Source of the DNA: Pantoea sp. alder81
Lineage (GTDB): Bacteria > Pseudomonadota > Gammaproteobacteria > Enterobacterales > Enterobacteriaceae
Direction: 5' to 3'
DNA: 64,000 nt
NCBI RefSeq assembly: GCF_020179835.1
Contig: NZ_JAIUDA010000009.1
Coordinates: 1 to 64,000, forward strand
This document shows positions 55,807-64,000 of the stretch, piece after piece; position 1 is the first letter of the stretch, and every line of letters begins with the position of its first letter. A program made the translations under genes and the position numbers. Below the pieces are notes generated by a model. It did no database searches, was not told the origin of the DNA, and worked only from the letters and a program-made list of their open reading frames with translations.

Positions 55807-56672
55807 TTGGGCTGCTGAGCGCAAAGCTGATCGATCATCCAGCGTCCGGCGGGTCCCGGCGGATTGCGGCGCGACCAGATCACATCCACCGCGATGCGCT
55901 GTGGCCAGCCCGGCACCGGTAACTCTTTCAGCACCTGATGACCAAACTGCTCCACCAGCCAGCGCGGTAACACGCTCCAGCCGAACCCCTGCTCCGCCAT
56001 CTCCAGCAGCAACAAATAAGAAGGCGCCGACCACACGCGCCCGGCGGGTAGCGGTTCACGGTTTTGCACCCAGGTATTAAGCCGCAAATGGCGTAACTCA
56101 CCGAGCTGTGCCTCACTCACCTGCTTTGATTGCGATAACGCATGATCCTGATGCAGATAGATCGCCATCTCCGCCCCCACCTGCAAACGCGCCACCGCCA
56201 GATCCGGCGGCAGCTGTGGCTGCGCGCGCACCACACCAAGATGCACACGCCCGGCCTGCAACAGATCCAGCGCATCCGCATCTTCAGCAATCATGCATTC
56301 AAATTCGATATCCGGATAACGCGCTTCAAAGCGGTTGAGCAAATTTTCATGGTGATCGGCCTGCCAGAAATCAGAGATCGCAATGCTGAGACGTGGTTCA
56401 ACGCCCTGCGACAGCCGCACCGCCAGCTCATCCAGCCGCTGGCTGGCCGCCAGAATCTGCTGCACCTGCGCCAGGGCACGCTGCCCTTGTTCGGTTAATA
56501 CCGGCTGACGGCCGCTGCGATCAAACAGCGTGAAACCCAGATCGTCTTCCAGATTAGCCACTGCGCTGCTGATAGTGGATTGGCTTTTTGCCAGCGCCCG
56601 CGCTGCCGCAGAAAACGAGCCGCTGGCAACGGTCTGCACAAAGGCCTCAAGGGATTCCGGGGAGTATTTCAT
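55803..56672 (-). CDS. LysR-family regulator beside a PACE efflux gene
   Basis: A 289-residue LysR-type regulator: N-terminal helix-turn-helix SLEAFVQTVASGSFSAAARALAKSQSTISSAVANLEDDLGFTLFDR and a periplasmic-binding-like effector domain. It diverges from the PACE efflux gene at 56763, which suggests it controls that gene, as AceR controls aceI in Acinetobacter. The effector is unknown. Its last codons sit in the third copy of the ybaK repeat. Confidence 0.85.
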   Translation of the reverse strand: MKYSPESLEAFVQTVASGSFSAAARALAKSQSTISSAVANLEDDLGFTLFDRSGRQPVLTEQGQRALAQVQQILAASQRLDELAVRLSQGVEPRLSIAISDFWQADHHENLLNRFEARYPDIEFECMIAEDADALDLLQAGRVHLGVVRAQPQLPPDLAVARLQVGAEMAIYLHQDHALSQSKQVSEAQLGELRHLRLNTWVQNREPLPAGRVWSAPSYLLLLEMAEQGFGWSVLPRWLVEQFGHQVLKELPVPGWPQRIAVDVIWSRRNPPGPAGRWMIDQLCAQQPN

Positions 56673-56762
56673 GGTGAACCATCGCTTTTATCGATAGGTA
56701 ATCATTTTATCTTAGCATTTCGCGGTGAGAAAATGTGTCGCGTTACCTAATAGGAGGTTTAT

Positions 56763-57194
56763 ATGCGTACCCGTTCGCTGAAAGAACGTTTTTATCATGC
56801 TGCAGGATTTGAAGTGCTGGCGATTCTCACGGTGGCACCGCTGGCAGCCTGGATTATGGAAAAGCCGCTGTTTCAGATGGGCGCGCTGGCGATTATGTTG
56901 TCAACGGTCGCCATGCTGTGGAACATGATCTATAACACCGGTTTTGATCGCATCTGGCCGCCGCAGAGAAAACGCGGCCTCGGTCTGCGCGCCATCCACG
57001 CGCTGGGCTTTGAAGGGGGCTTTATCGTCATCGGTTTACCGATTGCCGCCTGGATGCTGAAGATTACGCTGCTGCAAGCCTTTATGGTGGAAGTCGCGTT
57101 CTTCCTGTTCTTCCTGCCCTATACCATGGCTTATAACTGGATGTGGGATAAATTGCGCCAGCGCTGGCTGACGCAGAAATCCTGTCAGGCATAA
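56763..57194 (+). CDS. PACE-family efflux transporter (AceI-like)
   Basis: A 143-residue membrane protein with four helices in two tandem BTP domains. Each repeat has the PACE hallmarks: RFYHAAGFEVLAI with a membrane Glu, MIYNTGFDRIWP, then RAIHALGFEGGFI and YTMAYNWMWDKLR. AceI exports chlorhexidine and short diamines. AGGAGG precedes the ATG. Regulated, probably, by the divergent LysR gene. Confidence 0.88.
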   Translation: MRTRSLKERFYHAAGFEVLAILTVAPLAAWIMEKPLFQMGALAIMLSTVAMLWNMIYNTGFDRIWPPQRKRGLGLRAIHALGFEGGFIVIGLPIAAWMLKITLLQAFMVEVAFFLFFLPYTMAYNWMWDKLRQRWLTQKSCQA

Positions 57195-57202
57195 AACTAC
57201 GG

Positions 57203-57226
57203 CGCCCCATCGGGCGCCGTTTTTAA
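57203..57226. terminator. Bidirectional terminator between PACE gene and ushA
   Basis: GGCGCCC-CATC-GGGCGCC with GTTTTT on the plus side; it stands between convergent genes and covers the ushA stop. Confidence 0.9.
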
Positions 57227-58974
57227 TTGTGCAGCGCGCGCGGCCAGATCCACGCCAGAATGGCCTGCGGGTAGCTGCGCTTGCGCGGTTTCTCCTGCGC
57301 TTTATCGCGCTCCTGCACCTGCGCTTCCGTCAAATGCACAATGCCGGATGGCGCATAGTCAGCGATTTTCAGCGGAGAGTGTGCCGTGACGTAATCACGC
57401 AGCACATCCGCATCACGCAGTCCGGTATTGCTGAAGCCCGCATGTGTCTCGATGTTGGGATAACCATCACCGCCGCTGGCATTAAAGCTGTTGGTGGCCA
57501 GGCGATAGGTTTTGTCTTTTTGCAGCGGCTCGCCGTTGATCTTCACCTCGCTCACCGTTTTGCCATCCGCCACCAGACTGATATTGCTGAACTGTGCAAA
57601 ACCACCGGAGTTGGTTTTGATGTTGGCAACCGTAGCAAGATACTTCAGCAACTCGTCTCCGGTCAGCGTCACCGACACCACCTGATTACCAAACGGCTGC
57701 ACCTGCAACAGGTCGCGCCAGCTCAGCTTGCCTGCGGCCAGCGAGGTGCGAATGCCACCGCCACTGATCACCGCGAAATCCGCTTTGGTCGCTGCCATCT
57801 GCGCGCGCAGAATCAGCTGACCAAGATTGGTTTGTTCAAAGCGCACCTTATCGCGTTCCCCGACAAATACGCCGTCGCTGCTACCGACACTCACGTCGAG
57901 CTTCTTCGCCGCGCGCAGTTGATACGGCGTCAATAGCTTCATCATCGCGCTGTTTGGCGGAATCTCTTCCTGCCAGGTGAGCCAGGAAACGCTGCCATCC
58001 AGATTCTTCACTTCGTGCTTGAGATTGACCGGGATTAGCTGATAGCTGTCCAGCGTCAACTCACCGTTGCGGAAGGTGAAATCACCGCGTCCGACATGTT
58101 TGCCCCACTCTTTCGCCTGCATGATCCACACGCCGTTTTGACGATCGGGCTGGCATGGTTGGCCGGGCTGATAATCTTTCACGCTGACGTTATCTTTCTC
58201 CATGCACACCGCATCCTGTGAGTGGCCACCAATAATCACATTAATCGTGCCCGGCGGCAGGCTGCGCGCCAGTTCCACATCACCCGGTGCGTTGCTGCCG
58301 TGCTGCCCATCGTCGTAATGGCCCATGTGCGTCAGCGCTACGATCACATCGGGTTTCTCGCTGGCACGCAGTTCCGCCACCGCTTTTTCCGTCTCTTTCA
58401 CCGGATCGCGGATATCGATGTTGGCGATATTTTCCGGGTTGGAAATTTTCAGCGTATCGGTGGTGGTCAGGCCGATCACCGCAATCTTCAGCCCCATGCG
58501 ATTAAAGATCGCCCACGGCTTGAACAGGCGCTGATCGCTACCCTTTTGATAGATATTTGCGGAGAGGAACGGGAATTTGGCCCACTTCTGTTGCTGTTGC
58601 AGCACGCTGATCGGCTTATCGAACTCGTGATTGCCGAGCGCCATGGCATCGTAACCGATCAGGTTCATGCCGCGAATATCAGGTTCGGCATTGAGCAGAT
58701 CCGATTCCGGCACGCCGGTATTCACGTCTCCAGCGGAAAGGATCAAGGCACCGCCGCCTTTGGCCTGCACATCATAACGCTGTTTATCCATCAGCGTTTT
58801 TTGCGCCGCCAGACCATATTCGCCCTGCGTGTTCGTCCAGTAGCGACCGTGATGATCGTTGGTGTGCAGAATACTGAATCGATAACTGCGATCCGTTTGC
58901 CATGCCTGCGCCAGCATCGGCAGCAACAGCATGATCAGCGCCAGCCAGCGCCCTCTCCGCGGGAATAACAACAA
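57223..58974 (-). CDS. ushA: UshA, periplasmic UDP-sugar hydrolase/5'-nucleotidase
   Basis: A 583-residue exported nucleotidase. After a signal peptide (ending PMLAQA) come metal motifs HTNDHHGRYW, LSAGDVNTG, LGNHEFD, and GGHSQD; the C-terminal domain has FGNQVVSVTLTG and NSFNASGGDGYP for substrate stacking. I prefer TTG 58974, with AAGGAG seven bases upstream, over GTG 59004. A basic C-terminal tail of about 30 residues is added compared with E. coli UshA (550). Confidence 0.93.
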   Translation of the reverse strand: MLLFPRRGRWLALIMLLLPMLAQAWQTDRSYRFSILHTNDHHGRYWTNTQGEYGLAAQKTLMDKQRYDVQAKGGGALILSAGDVNTGVPESDLLNAEPDIRGMNLIGYDAMALGNHEFDKPISVLQQQQKWAKFPFLSANIYQKGSDQRLFKPWAIFNRMGLKIAVIGLTTTDTLKISNPENIANIDIRDPVKETEKAVAELRASEKPDVIVALTHMGHYDDGQHGSNAPGDVELARSLPPGTINVIIGGHSQDAVCMEKDNVSVKDYQPGQPCQPDRQNGVWIMQAKEWGKHVGRGDFTFRNGELTLDSYQLIPVNLKHEVKNLDGSVSWLTWQEEIPPNSAMMKLLTPYQLRAAKKLDVSVGSSDGVFVGERDKVRFEQTNLGQLILRAQMAATKADFAVISGGGIRTSLAAGKLSWRDLLQVQPFGNQVVSVTLTGDELLKYLATVANIKTNSGGFAQFSNISLVADGKTVSEVKINGEPLQKDKTYRLATNSFNASGGDGYPNIETHAGFSNTGLRDADVLRDYVTAHSPLKIADYAPSGIVHLTEAQVQERDKAQEKPRKRSYPQAILAWIWPRALHN

Positions 58975-59137
58975 AGCCGATCTCCTTATTCTGCGTATTT
59001 CCACTTTGCCGTGGACTTAATGTGCTTTATCACCCATCTGTGTCGCACAGATGGCACTTTAACTCAAGACCAAAGGCTTATAGAGTCGAACAGGTAGTAA
59101 CAAACTGATAACGATAACCGCACTCTTCAGGATTTTT

Positions 59138-60334
59138 ATGGCAAGTGACATCGCAACCCCGACACGCGCACCGGGACGGACCGCTTTTGGCATTTTAGGT
59201 GCCATCAGCCTCGCGCATCTGCTCAACGATATGCTGCAATCGCTGCTGCTGGCTATTTACCCGATGCTGCAAAAAGATTTTAGCCTTAACTTCGTCCAGA
59301 TAGGTCTGATAACGCTGACCTTTCAGGTCACCGCTTCGCTGCTGCAACCGATCATCGGCCATTACACCGACAAATACCCCAAACCCTGGTCATTGCCGGT
59401 GGGAATGGGCTTCACGCTCTGCGGATTGGTGTTATTGACGTTCTCCAGCACCTATCCGCAGGTGCTGCTGGCGGCCGCGCTGGTGGGCAGCGGTTCCTCG
59501 GTGTTCCATCCGGAATCTTCGCGCGTGGCGCGTATGGCATCCGGCGGGCGGCACGGTTTAGCCCAGTCGCTGTTCCAGGTGGGCGGCAACTTTGGTAGCG
59601 CGTTAGGCCCACTGCTGGCGGCAATGATTGTTGCCCCTTACGGCAAAGGGCATCTTGGCTGGTTCGTGCTGGCCGCGCTGCTCGGCATAATTGTGTTGCT
59701 GCAGGTCAGCCGCTGGTATAGCCATCAGCAGCGCGCTAACAAAGCAAAAGCTTCGGTGGCCCCGGTCAATCCGTTGCCGCGCAAGAAAGTGGCGCTGGCG
59801 ATCAGCATTTTGCTGCTGCTGATCTTCTCTAAATACTTCTATCTCACCAGCCTGAGCAGCTATTACACCTTCTATTTAATTGAGAAATTCGGACTTTCTG
59901 TTCAGGCCTCGCAATTCCATCTGTTTGCCTTCCTCGGCGCGGTGGCCGCGGGCACCATTATTGGCGGGCCTATTGGCGACAAAATTGGCCGTAAATACGT
60001 GATTTGGGTATCGATTCTCGGCGTTGCGCCCTTCACCTTGCTGCTGCCACACGCCAACTTAATGTGGACCAGCGTGTTGAGCGTGATCATCGGTTTGATT
60101 CTCGCCTCCGCTTTTTCCGCCATTCTGGTGTACGCACAAGAGCTGATGCCGGGGCGTATCGGTATGGTTTCCGGACTGTTTTTCGGTTTTGCCTTTGGCA
60201 TGGGCGGGCTCGGTGCTGCGGTGCTCGGCGTGGTGGCGGATCACACCAGCATCGAATGGGTATATCAAATCTGTGCCTGGCTGCCTTTAATCGGCCTTTT
60301 AACCGCTTTCTTACCCGATAACCGCCACGCTTAA
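59138..60334 (+). CDS. fsr: Fsr, fosmidomycin-resistance MFS transporter
   Basis: A 398-residue major-facilitator protein with twelve predicted helices and the first-half motif PIIGHYTDKYPKPWSLPVGM, then SSVFHPESSRVARMASGGRHGLAQSLFQVGGN and the second-half GPIGDKIGRKYVIW. Overproduction of Fsr in E. coli gives fosmidomycin resistance by export. Order ushA-fsr-ybaL is as in E. coli. Confidence 0.94.
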   Translation: MASDIATPTRAPGRTAFGILGAISLAHLLNDMLQSLLLAIYPMLQKDFSLNFVQIGLITLTFQVTASLLQPIIGHYTDKYPKPWSLPVGMGFTLCGLVLLTFSSTYPQVLLAAALVGSGSSVFHPESSRVARMASGGRHGLAQSLFQVGGNFGSALGPLLAAMIVAPYGKGHLGWFVLAALLGIIVLLQVSRWYSHQQRANKAKASVAPVNPLPRKKVALAISILLLLIFSKYFYLTSLSSYYTFYLIEKFGLSVQASQFHLFAFLGAVAAGTIIGGPIGDKIGRKYVIWVSILGVAPFTLLLPHANLMWTSVLSVIIGLILASAFSAILVYAQELMPGRIGMVSGLFFGFAFGMGGLGAAVLGVVADHTSIEWVYQICAWLPLIGLLTAFLPDNRHA

Positions 60335-60554
60335 GCCGCTTTTGGGGGGCAACTCTTTTTCTTCGCCCCCCTCCATTCTGCGGAAAACCTGCCGATAGTG
60401 TGAGATAACTGAGGAAAATGCTGCTTCAGCTGCGTTTTCTTCTCATTTTTTCAATTTAATCGCTTTTCACCGCTCAAATGTTTAAACGTGGTTAGCGATT
60501 GTGCATTACACTGGGTTGTTACAAGCGGATACATTTACACACAAGGAGACAGGC

Positions 60555-62243
60555 ATGCATCACACCACACCGTTGATCACCACCATTGTCGGGGGCCTGG
60601 TCCTCGCCTTTATCCTTGGAATGATTGCCAACCGCCTGCGTATCTCTCCGCTGGTCGGTTATCTGCTTGCTGGCGTGCTCGCCGGTCCCTTTACCCCTGG
60701 CTTTGTCGCCGATACTAACCTTGCCCCTGAACTCGCCGAGCTCGGCGTGATTCTGCTGATGTTTGGCGTGGGTTTGCACTTCTCGCTGAAGGATTTGATG
60801 TCGGTAAAGTCTATCGCCATTCCCGGCGCCATCGCGCAAATCGCGGTGGCGACTTTGCTGGGAATGGGATTGTCGTGGGCGATGGGCTGGTCGTGGATGA
60901 CCGGCTTAGTGTTTGGTCTCTGCCTCTCCACCGCCAGTACCGTGGTGTTACTGCGTGCGCTGGAAGAGCGTCAACTGATTGATAGCCAGCGTGGGCAAAT
61001 CGCTATCGGCTGGCTGATCGTCGAAGATTTGGTGATGGTGCTAACGCTGGTGCTGCTGCCCGCGATTGCCGGCATGTTACAGGAAGGCAACGCCAGCCCT
61101 ACTCTGCTGCTGTGGGATTTGATGCTGACCATCGGCAAAGTCGTCGCCTTTATGGTGCTGATGATGGTGGTGGGCCGTCGTGTGGTGCCGTGGATTCTGG
61201 CGAAAAGCGCCGCTACCGGCTCGCGTGAACTCTTTACCTTATCTGTACTGGCGCTGGCGTTGGGTATCGCTTTCGGTGCGGTTGAATTCTTCGATGTCTC
61301 CTTCGCCCTCGGCGCCTTCTTTGCCGGTATGGTGCTCAACGAATCCGAACTCAGCCACCGTGCGGCGCACGATACTTTACCGCTGCGCGATGCCTTTGCC
61401 GTGCTGTTCTTTGTCTCGGTCGGCATGCTGTTTGACCCGATGATCCTGATTGAGCAGCCGCTGGCGGTATTAGGCGCGCTGGCTATTATCGTGCTGGGTA
61501 AATCCATCGCCGCCTGGCTGCTGGTCAGCCTGCTTGGCCACTCGCGGCGCACCGCGATGACCATTTCGGTGAGTCTGGCGCAGATTGGTGAGTTCGCCTT
61601 TATTCTTGCCGGTTTGGGCATTTCGCTGGGTATGTTGAGCGATGAGGGCCGAAACCTGGTGCTGGCGGCGGCGATTCTCTCCATCATGCTCAACCCGATT
61701 CTGTTCACCATACTAGAGCGCTATCTCGAAAAGACCGAGACTATCGAAGAGCAGACGCTGGAAGAAGCCATAGAAGAAGAGAAGCAGATTCCAATGGATA
61801 TCTGCAATCACGCGGTGATCGTTGGTTATGGCCGCGTCGGTAGCCTGCTGGGCCAACAACTGCTGGAGGCCGATGTGCCGCTGGTGGTGGTGGAAAACTC
61901 CCGTCCGCGCGTCGAAGCGCTGCGTGAGCAAGGGATCAAGGCGGTGCTGGGCAATGCGGCTCGCGTCGATACCATGGAATTAGCCCGCCTTGACTGCGCG
62001 CGCTGGCTGCTGCTGACCATTCCAAATGGCTACGAGGCCGGGGAAATTGTCACTGCCGCCCGTGAAAAGCGTCCGGATATCGAAATTATTGCCCGTGCGC
62101 ATTACGACGATGAAGTGAATTACATCATGGAGCGCGGCGCTAATCGTGTGGTGATGGGTGAACGTGAGATCGCCAACAGCATGCTGAATGTGCTGCAGGA
62201 AGAGATCGCGCAGAACCCGATTGTGCGTGAGTGCCCGATTTAA
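60555..62243 (+). CDS. ybaL: YbaL, KefB/CPA2-type cation:proton antiporter
   Basis: A 562-residue membrane protein: about twelve helices (Na_H_Exchanger), with LLMFGVGLHFS, then a C-terminal RCK/TrkA-N domain (HAVIVGYGRVGSLLGQQLLEADVPLVVVENSRPRVEALREQGIKAVLGNA). It is a putative potassium-proton antiporter. ATG 60555 has AAGGAG upstream. Confidence 0.94.
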   Translation: MHHTTPLITTIVGGLVLAFILGMIANRLRISPLVGYLLAGVLAGPFTPGFVADTNLAPELAELGVILLMFGVGLHFSLKDLMSVKSIAIPGAIAQIAVATLLGMGLSWAMGWSWMTGLVFGLCLSTASTVVLLRALEERQLIDSQRGQIAIGWLIVEDLVMVLTLVLLPAIAGMLQEGNASPTLLLWDLMLTIGKVVAFMVLMMVVGRRVVPWILAKSAATGSRELFTLSVLALALGIAFGAVEFFDVSFALGAFFAGMVLNESELSHRAAHDTLPLRDAFAVLFFVSVGMLFDPMILIEQPLAVLGALAIIVLGKSIAAWLLVSLLGHSRRTAMTISVSLAQIGEFAFILAGLGISLGMLSDEGRNLVLAAAILSIMLNPILFTILERYLEKTETIEEQTLEEAIEEEKQIPMDICNHAVIVGYGRVGSLLGQQLLEADVPLVVVENSRPRVEALREQGIKAVLGNAARVDTMELARLDCARWLLLTIPNGYEAGEIVTAAREKRPDIEIIARAHYDDEVNYIMERGANRVVMGEREIANSMLNVLQEEIAQNPIVRECPI

Positions 62244-62263
62244 CGACGTGTAGTGATGGGCCA

Positions 62264-62283
62264 GGTCGCCATTAATGGCGACC
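62264..62283. repeat. Short palindromic repeat after ybaL
   Basis: GGTCGCCATTAATGGCGACC, perfect nine-base arms around TA, followed by CTAC. Same family as the copies near cysS and purK, with different arm bases but complementary to each other. Confidence 0.75.
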
Positions 62284-62356
62284 CTACTGAATTTATGTTT
62301 ATCAAATAGTTAGCGCGTAGATTTAGCAGTCACAGCTGAACAAATGCGCATCAATC

Positions 62357-62465
62357 TGCCCAACTTTGCGCATCGATTTCGCAGGCATAGAGGAACGGAT
62401 ACGCACCAATCCTCCCAACTTTGCGCATCGATTTCGCAGTCATAGCGAAACGGATGCGCATCATC
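62357..62465. repeat. 55-bp imperfect tandem repeat before the gsk stop
   Basis: CCCAACTTTGCGCATCGATT starts at 62359 and again at 62414, with the rest of the 55-bp unit about 85% alike (TTCGCAG.CATAG...AACGGAT.CGCA). It fills the gap between the ybaL repeat and the end of gsk. No gene seen. Confidence 0.8.
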
Positions 62466-62475
62466 GGTTTCAGCC

Positions 62476-63777
62476 TTATCTGTCCCAGTACGACTCTTCT
62501 AAACTGTCTTCCCGCTCTGGCAGGCCGCGCATCAGACGCGGTGAATGCTGATTCAGCACCTGATAGCTCACCCGATTGGCATATTTGCACACCTGCGCCA
62601 GCGACGAATAGGTGAGATAACCACGTGCATGCTTGCTGGAGTTCGGCACTTTCTGACGGTGGAAATTATTGGCGGTGATATCGTGCAGCAACGCGGCTAA
62701 GGCACCATCACCGGCGCCGTTGGTGTTCATGATCTTCTCAGGGCCCCCCATATAAGGCGCGATGTGCGAGAAGATGCGTAGCGGTTGCTGGCAATCCTGA
62801 TGACGCATAGCGCGGCTAAACTCATATTGGTTGAATTCGGCTATCGCGCCCGGCAGCAGCGGATGATTGGTTTTGCGCTTGAACTCATCTTCGGTGAAGC
62901 CAGCCATGTACAAACCCGTCGGGCCGGCGGTGCACAGCACCAGATCCACCCAGTCCAGCGCAATATTCGACGCCAGCAGTGGATCCTGCTCACCGGTCAG
63001 CGCCAGCGCCTCTTCTTCGTTCATCGCCACGATCGAAACATGATCGCGCAGGAAATCGCGCCAGAACTGTGGATCGTCCTGAATCACATATTTGGTTCCC
63101 AGCGTCAGCACCACCGGCACGTCATGCTTTTTCGCGTATTCGATGGCACGCAGCGTGGCTTCCGGCATCGGCTCACCCGGCTGGCAGCGCACCAGATAGG
63201 AAGTCAGCACCAGCGCCGACGCCCCGGCAATCACCTCTTCTGGAATGCTGTCCGCTTGAAGTTGGTTCATCAACCCCGGACTGATAGCAAAGGTGCGTTC
63301 GCCCTGCTCACCAATCAGGGTGAAGCAGCGGCCAATCGCGCCATCCACGCCTTGCAGGAAATTGAGATCCATACGGCTGGAGGTGTTGCACAGATAACGA
63401 TAAGCGTAGCCGCCAATCTGGATGTTGTTGCACATCACGCCGAGCAATACGGAACGGTCATCGGCCAGTACGGAATAGTTGTGCAGCGTGTTACCGATGG
63501 TGCCACCAGCAAATTGATGGCTGATCAGCGCATCACGCATCAGCTCGTTGTACAAAGCCTCTGCGGTGGCATCGTCGATCACCAGAGAGTGACCGGCGCT
63601 CAGGCCGTAGCGTTGCAGGAAGTCATCATCAACTTTGGCTTCAATATCCACCAGCGTCTGGTCGATACCCACCACCCAACTGCCCTCTTCCTGCTCTTGA
63701 GGTGTGGCTTGCAGCAGCGGGTCGCGCGCGTTAACGGGGAAATAGTGTTTGGATTTGCGTTTGCCGGGAAATTTCAT
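62476..63777 (-). CDS. gsk: Gsk, inosine/guanosine kinase
   Basis: A 433-residue PfkB-family kinase that phosphorylates guanosine and inosine in purine salvage. VGIDQTLVDIEAKVDD lies at the N-terminus and the anion-hole motif TNGAGDGALAALLHD with the catalytic Asp is near residue 350. Same length as E. coli Gsk (434). It is followed by tandem repeats rather than a clear terminator. Confidence 0.95.
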   Translation of the reverse strand: MKFPGKRKSKHYFPVNARDPLLQATPQEQEEGSWVVGIDQTLVDIEAKVDDDFLQRYGLSAGHSLVIDDATAEALYNELMRDALISHQFAGGTIGNTLHNYSVLADDRSVLLGVMCNNIQIGGYAYRYLCNTSSRMDLNFLQGVDGAIGRCFTLIGEQGERTFAISPGLMNQLQADSIPEEVIAGASALVLTSYLVRCQPGEPMPEATLRAIEYAKKHDVPVVLTLGTKYVIQDDPQFWRDFLRDHVSIVAMNEEEALALTGEQDPLLASNIALDWVDLVLCTAGPTGLYMAGFTEDEFKRKTNHPLLPGAIAEFNQYEFSRAMRHQDCQQPLRIFSHIAPYMGGPEKIMNTNGAGDGALAALLHDITANNFHRQKVPNSSKHARGYLTYSSLAQVCKYANRVSYQVLNQHSPRLMRGLPEREDSLEESYWDR

Positions 63778-63834
63778 CGTGGCTGCCGTAAGGGAAATCT
63801 GACAGAGAATGATATCACACTCTCTGCCAGCACT

Positions 63835-64000
63835 TTATCGGCGTGCGTTGACCAGCTGAACCATCATCTCGATGTGCTCGTCATCGGCGTTGAGCGCGGG
63901 GATATATTCGAACTTCTCGCCACCGGCGTGCAGGAAGAACTCACAGTTCTGCTCGCTGATCTCTTCCAGTGTTTCCAGACAGTCTGCGGAGAAGCCTGGA
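63835..64000 (-). CDS. hemH: HemH, ferrochelatase, C-terminal part
   Basis: The window ends inside this gene; the last 54 codons are visible. PGFSADCLETLEEISEQN and FLHAGGEKFEYIPALNADDEHIEMM are the C-terminal motifs of ferrochelatase, which inserts iron into protoporphyrin IX; the acidic LETLEE stretch is near the metal path. The gene order gsk-hemH follows E. coli, except that aes is missing in between. Confidence 0.95.
   Translation of the reverse strand, partial: PGFSADCLETLEEISEQNCEFFLHAGGEKFEYIPALNADDEHIEMMVQLVNARR

Noticed and set aside
58222..58968. Open frame of 248 codons on the plus strand
   Set aside because: It is antisense to the N-terminal half of ushA; its His/Arg/Gln-rich composition is typical of reverse-strand shadows.

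Overview
The window joins two things: the larger part of a lambdoid prophage (about 618-37209) and a conserved stretch of an Enterobacterales chromosome (about 37210-64000). The host order argU-folD-ybcJ-cysS-ppiB-lpxH-purE-purK, then ybbP-ybbA-tesA-ybbO-ybbN-qmcA-ybbJ-cueR-copA-ybaP-ybaK, then ushA-fsr-ybaL-gsk-hemH follows the E. coli map closely. A LysR/PACE efflux pair sits between ybaK and ushA, and a YicN homologue lies beside argU. Together with the G+C-rich codon use this suggests a Pantoea/Erwinia-like member of the order. The genus is inference.

The prophage is integrated at the 3' end of the tRNA-Arg(UCU) gene argU by an integrase very like DLP12 IntD, and is laid out as a mirror image of lambda. 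From the right end leftward: integrase and overlapping excisionase; a left operon on the + strand (28.1-36.2 kb) with nutL, an antiterminator N, cIII, a Sak4-like annealing ATPase, SSB, a DNA methyltransferase and many small accessory genes; a cargo region downstream of cI; cI, cro and cII with nutR and shared operators; a GIY-YIG gene; O- and P-like replication genes; a nin region (ninB-like, ybcO, rusA, ylcG) ending in a Q-position gene; pinholin, SAR endolysin and Rz/Rz1; then terminase, portal, MuF, protease/scaffold, cement, capsid, neck and tail-tube genes, all on the - strand. Tape-measure and tail-tip genes are not in the window. Past the tail chaperone lie a zinc-protein gene, an unknown gene, a lipoprotein gene and a P22 immI-like module (Mnt-like / Arc-like / antirepressor). 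A truncated IS3-family element forms the left edge.

Accessory modules of most interest: (1) directly downstream of cI, a small membrane protein gene bracketed by direct repeats, then a three-gene operon that reads as MqsR-like toxin, MqsA-like antitoxin with a C-terminal extension, and SecB-like chaperone, i.e. a toxin-antitoxin-chaperone system; (2) an AT-rich two-gene cassette of a four-helix membrane protein and a Nudix hydrolase, facing against the replication/nin operon; (3) the second immunity module; (4) morons in the late region, one with its own promoter and terminator.

On the host side the gene calls are routine. Notable non-coding features are the CueR promoter and programmed-frameshift signal of copA, a PurR box before purE, a family of short palindromic repeats with covarying arms, an 8-bp VNTR between ybaP and ybaK, and a 47-bp triplication of the ybaK 3' end. 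All calls come from reading the sequence. No database search or folding program was run.
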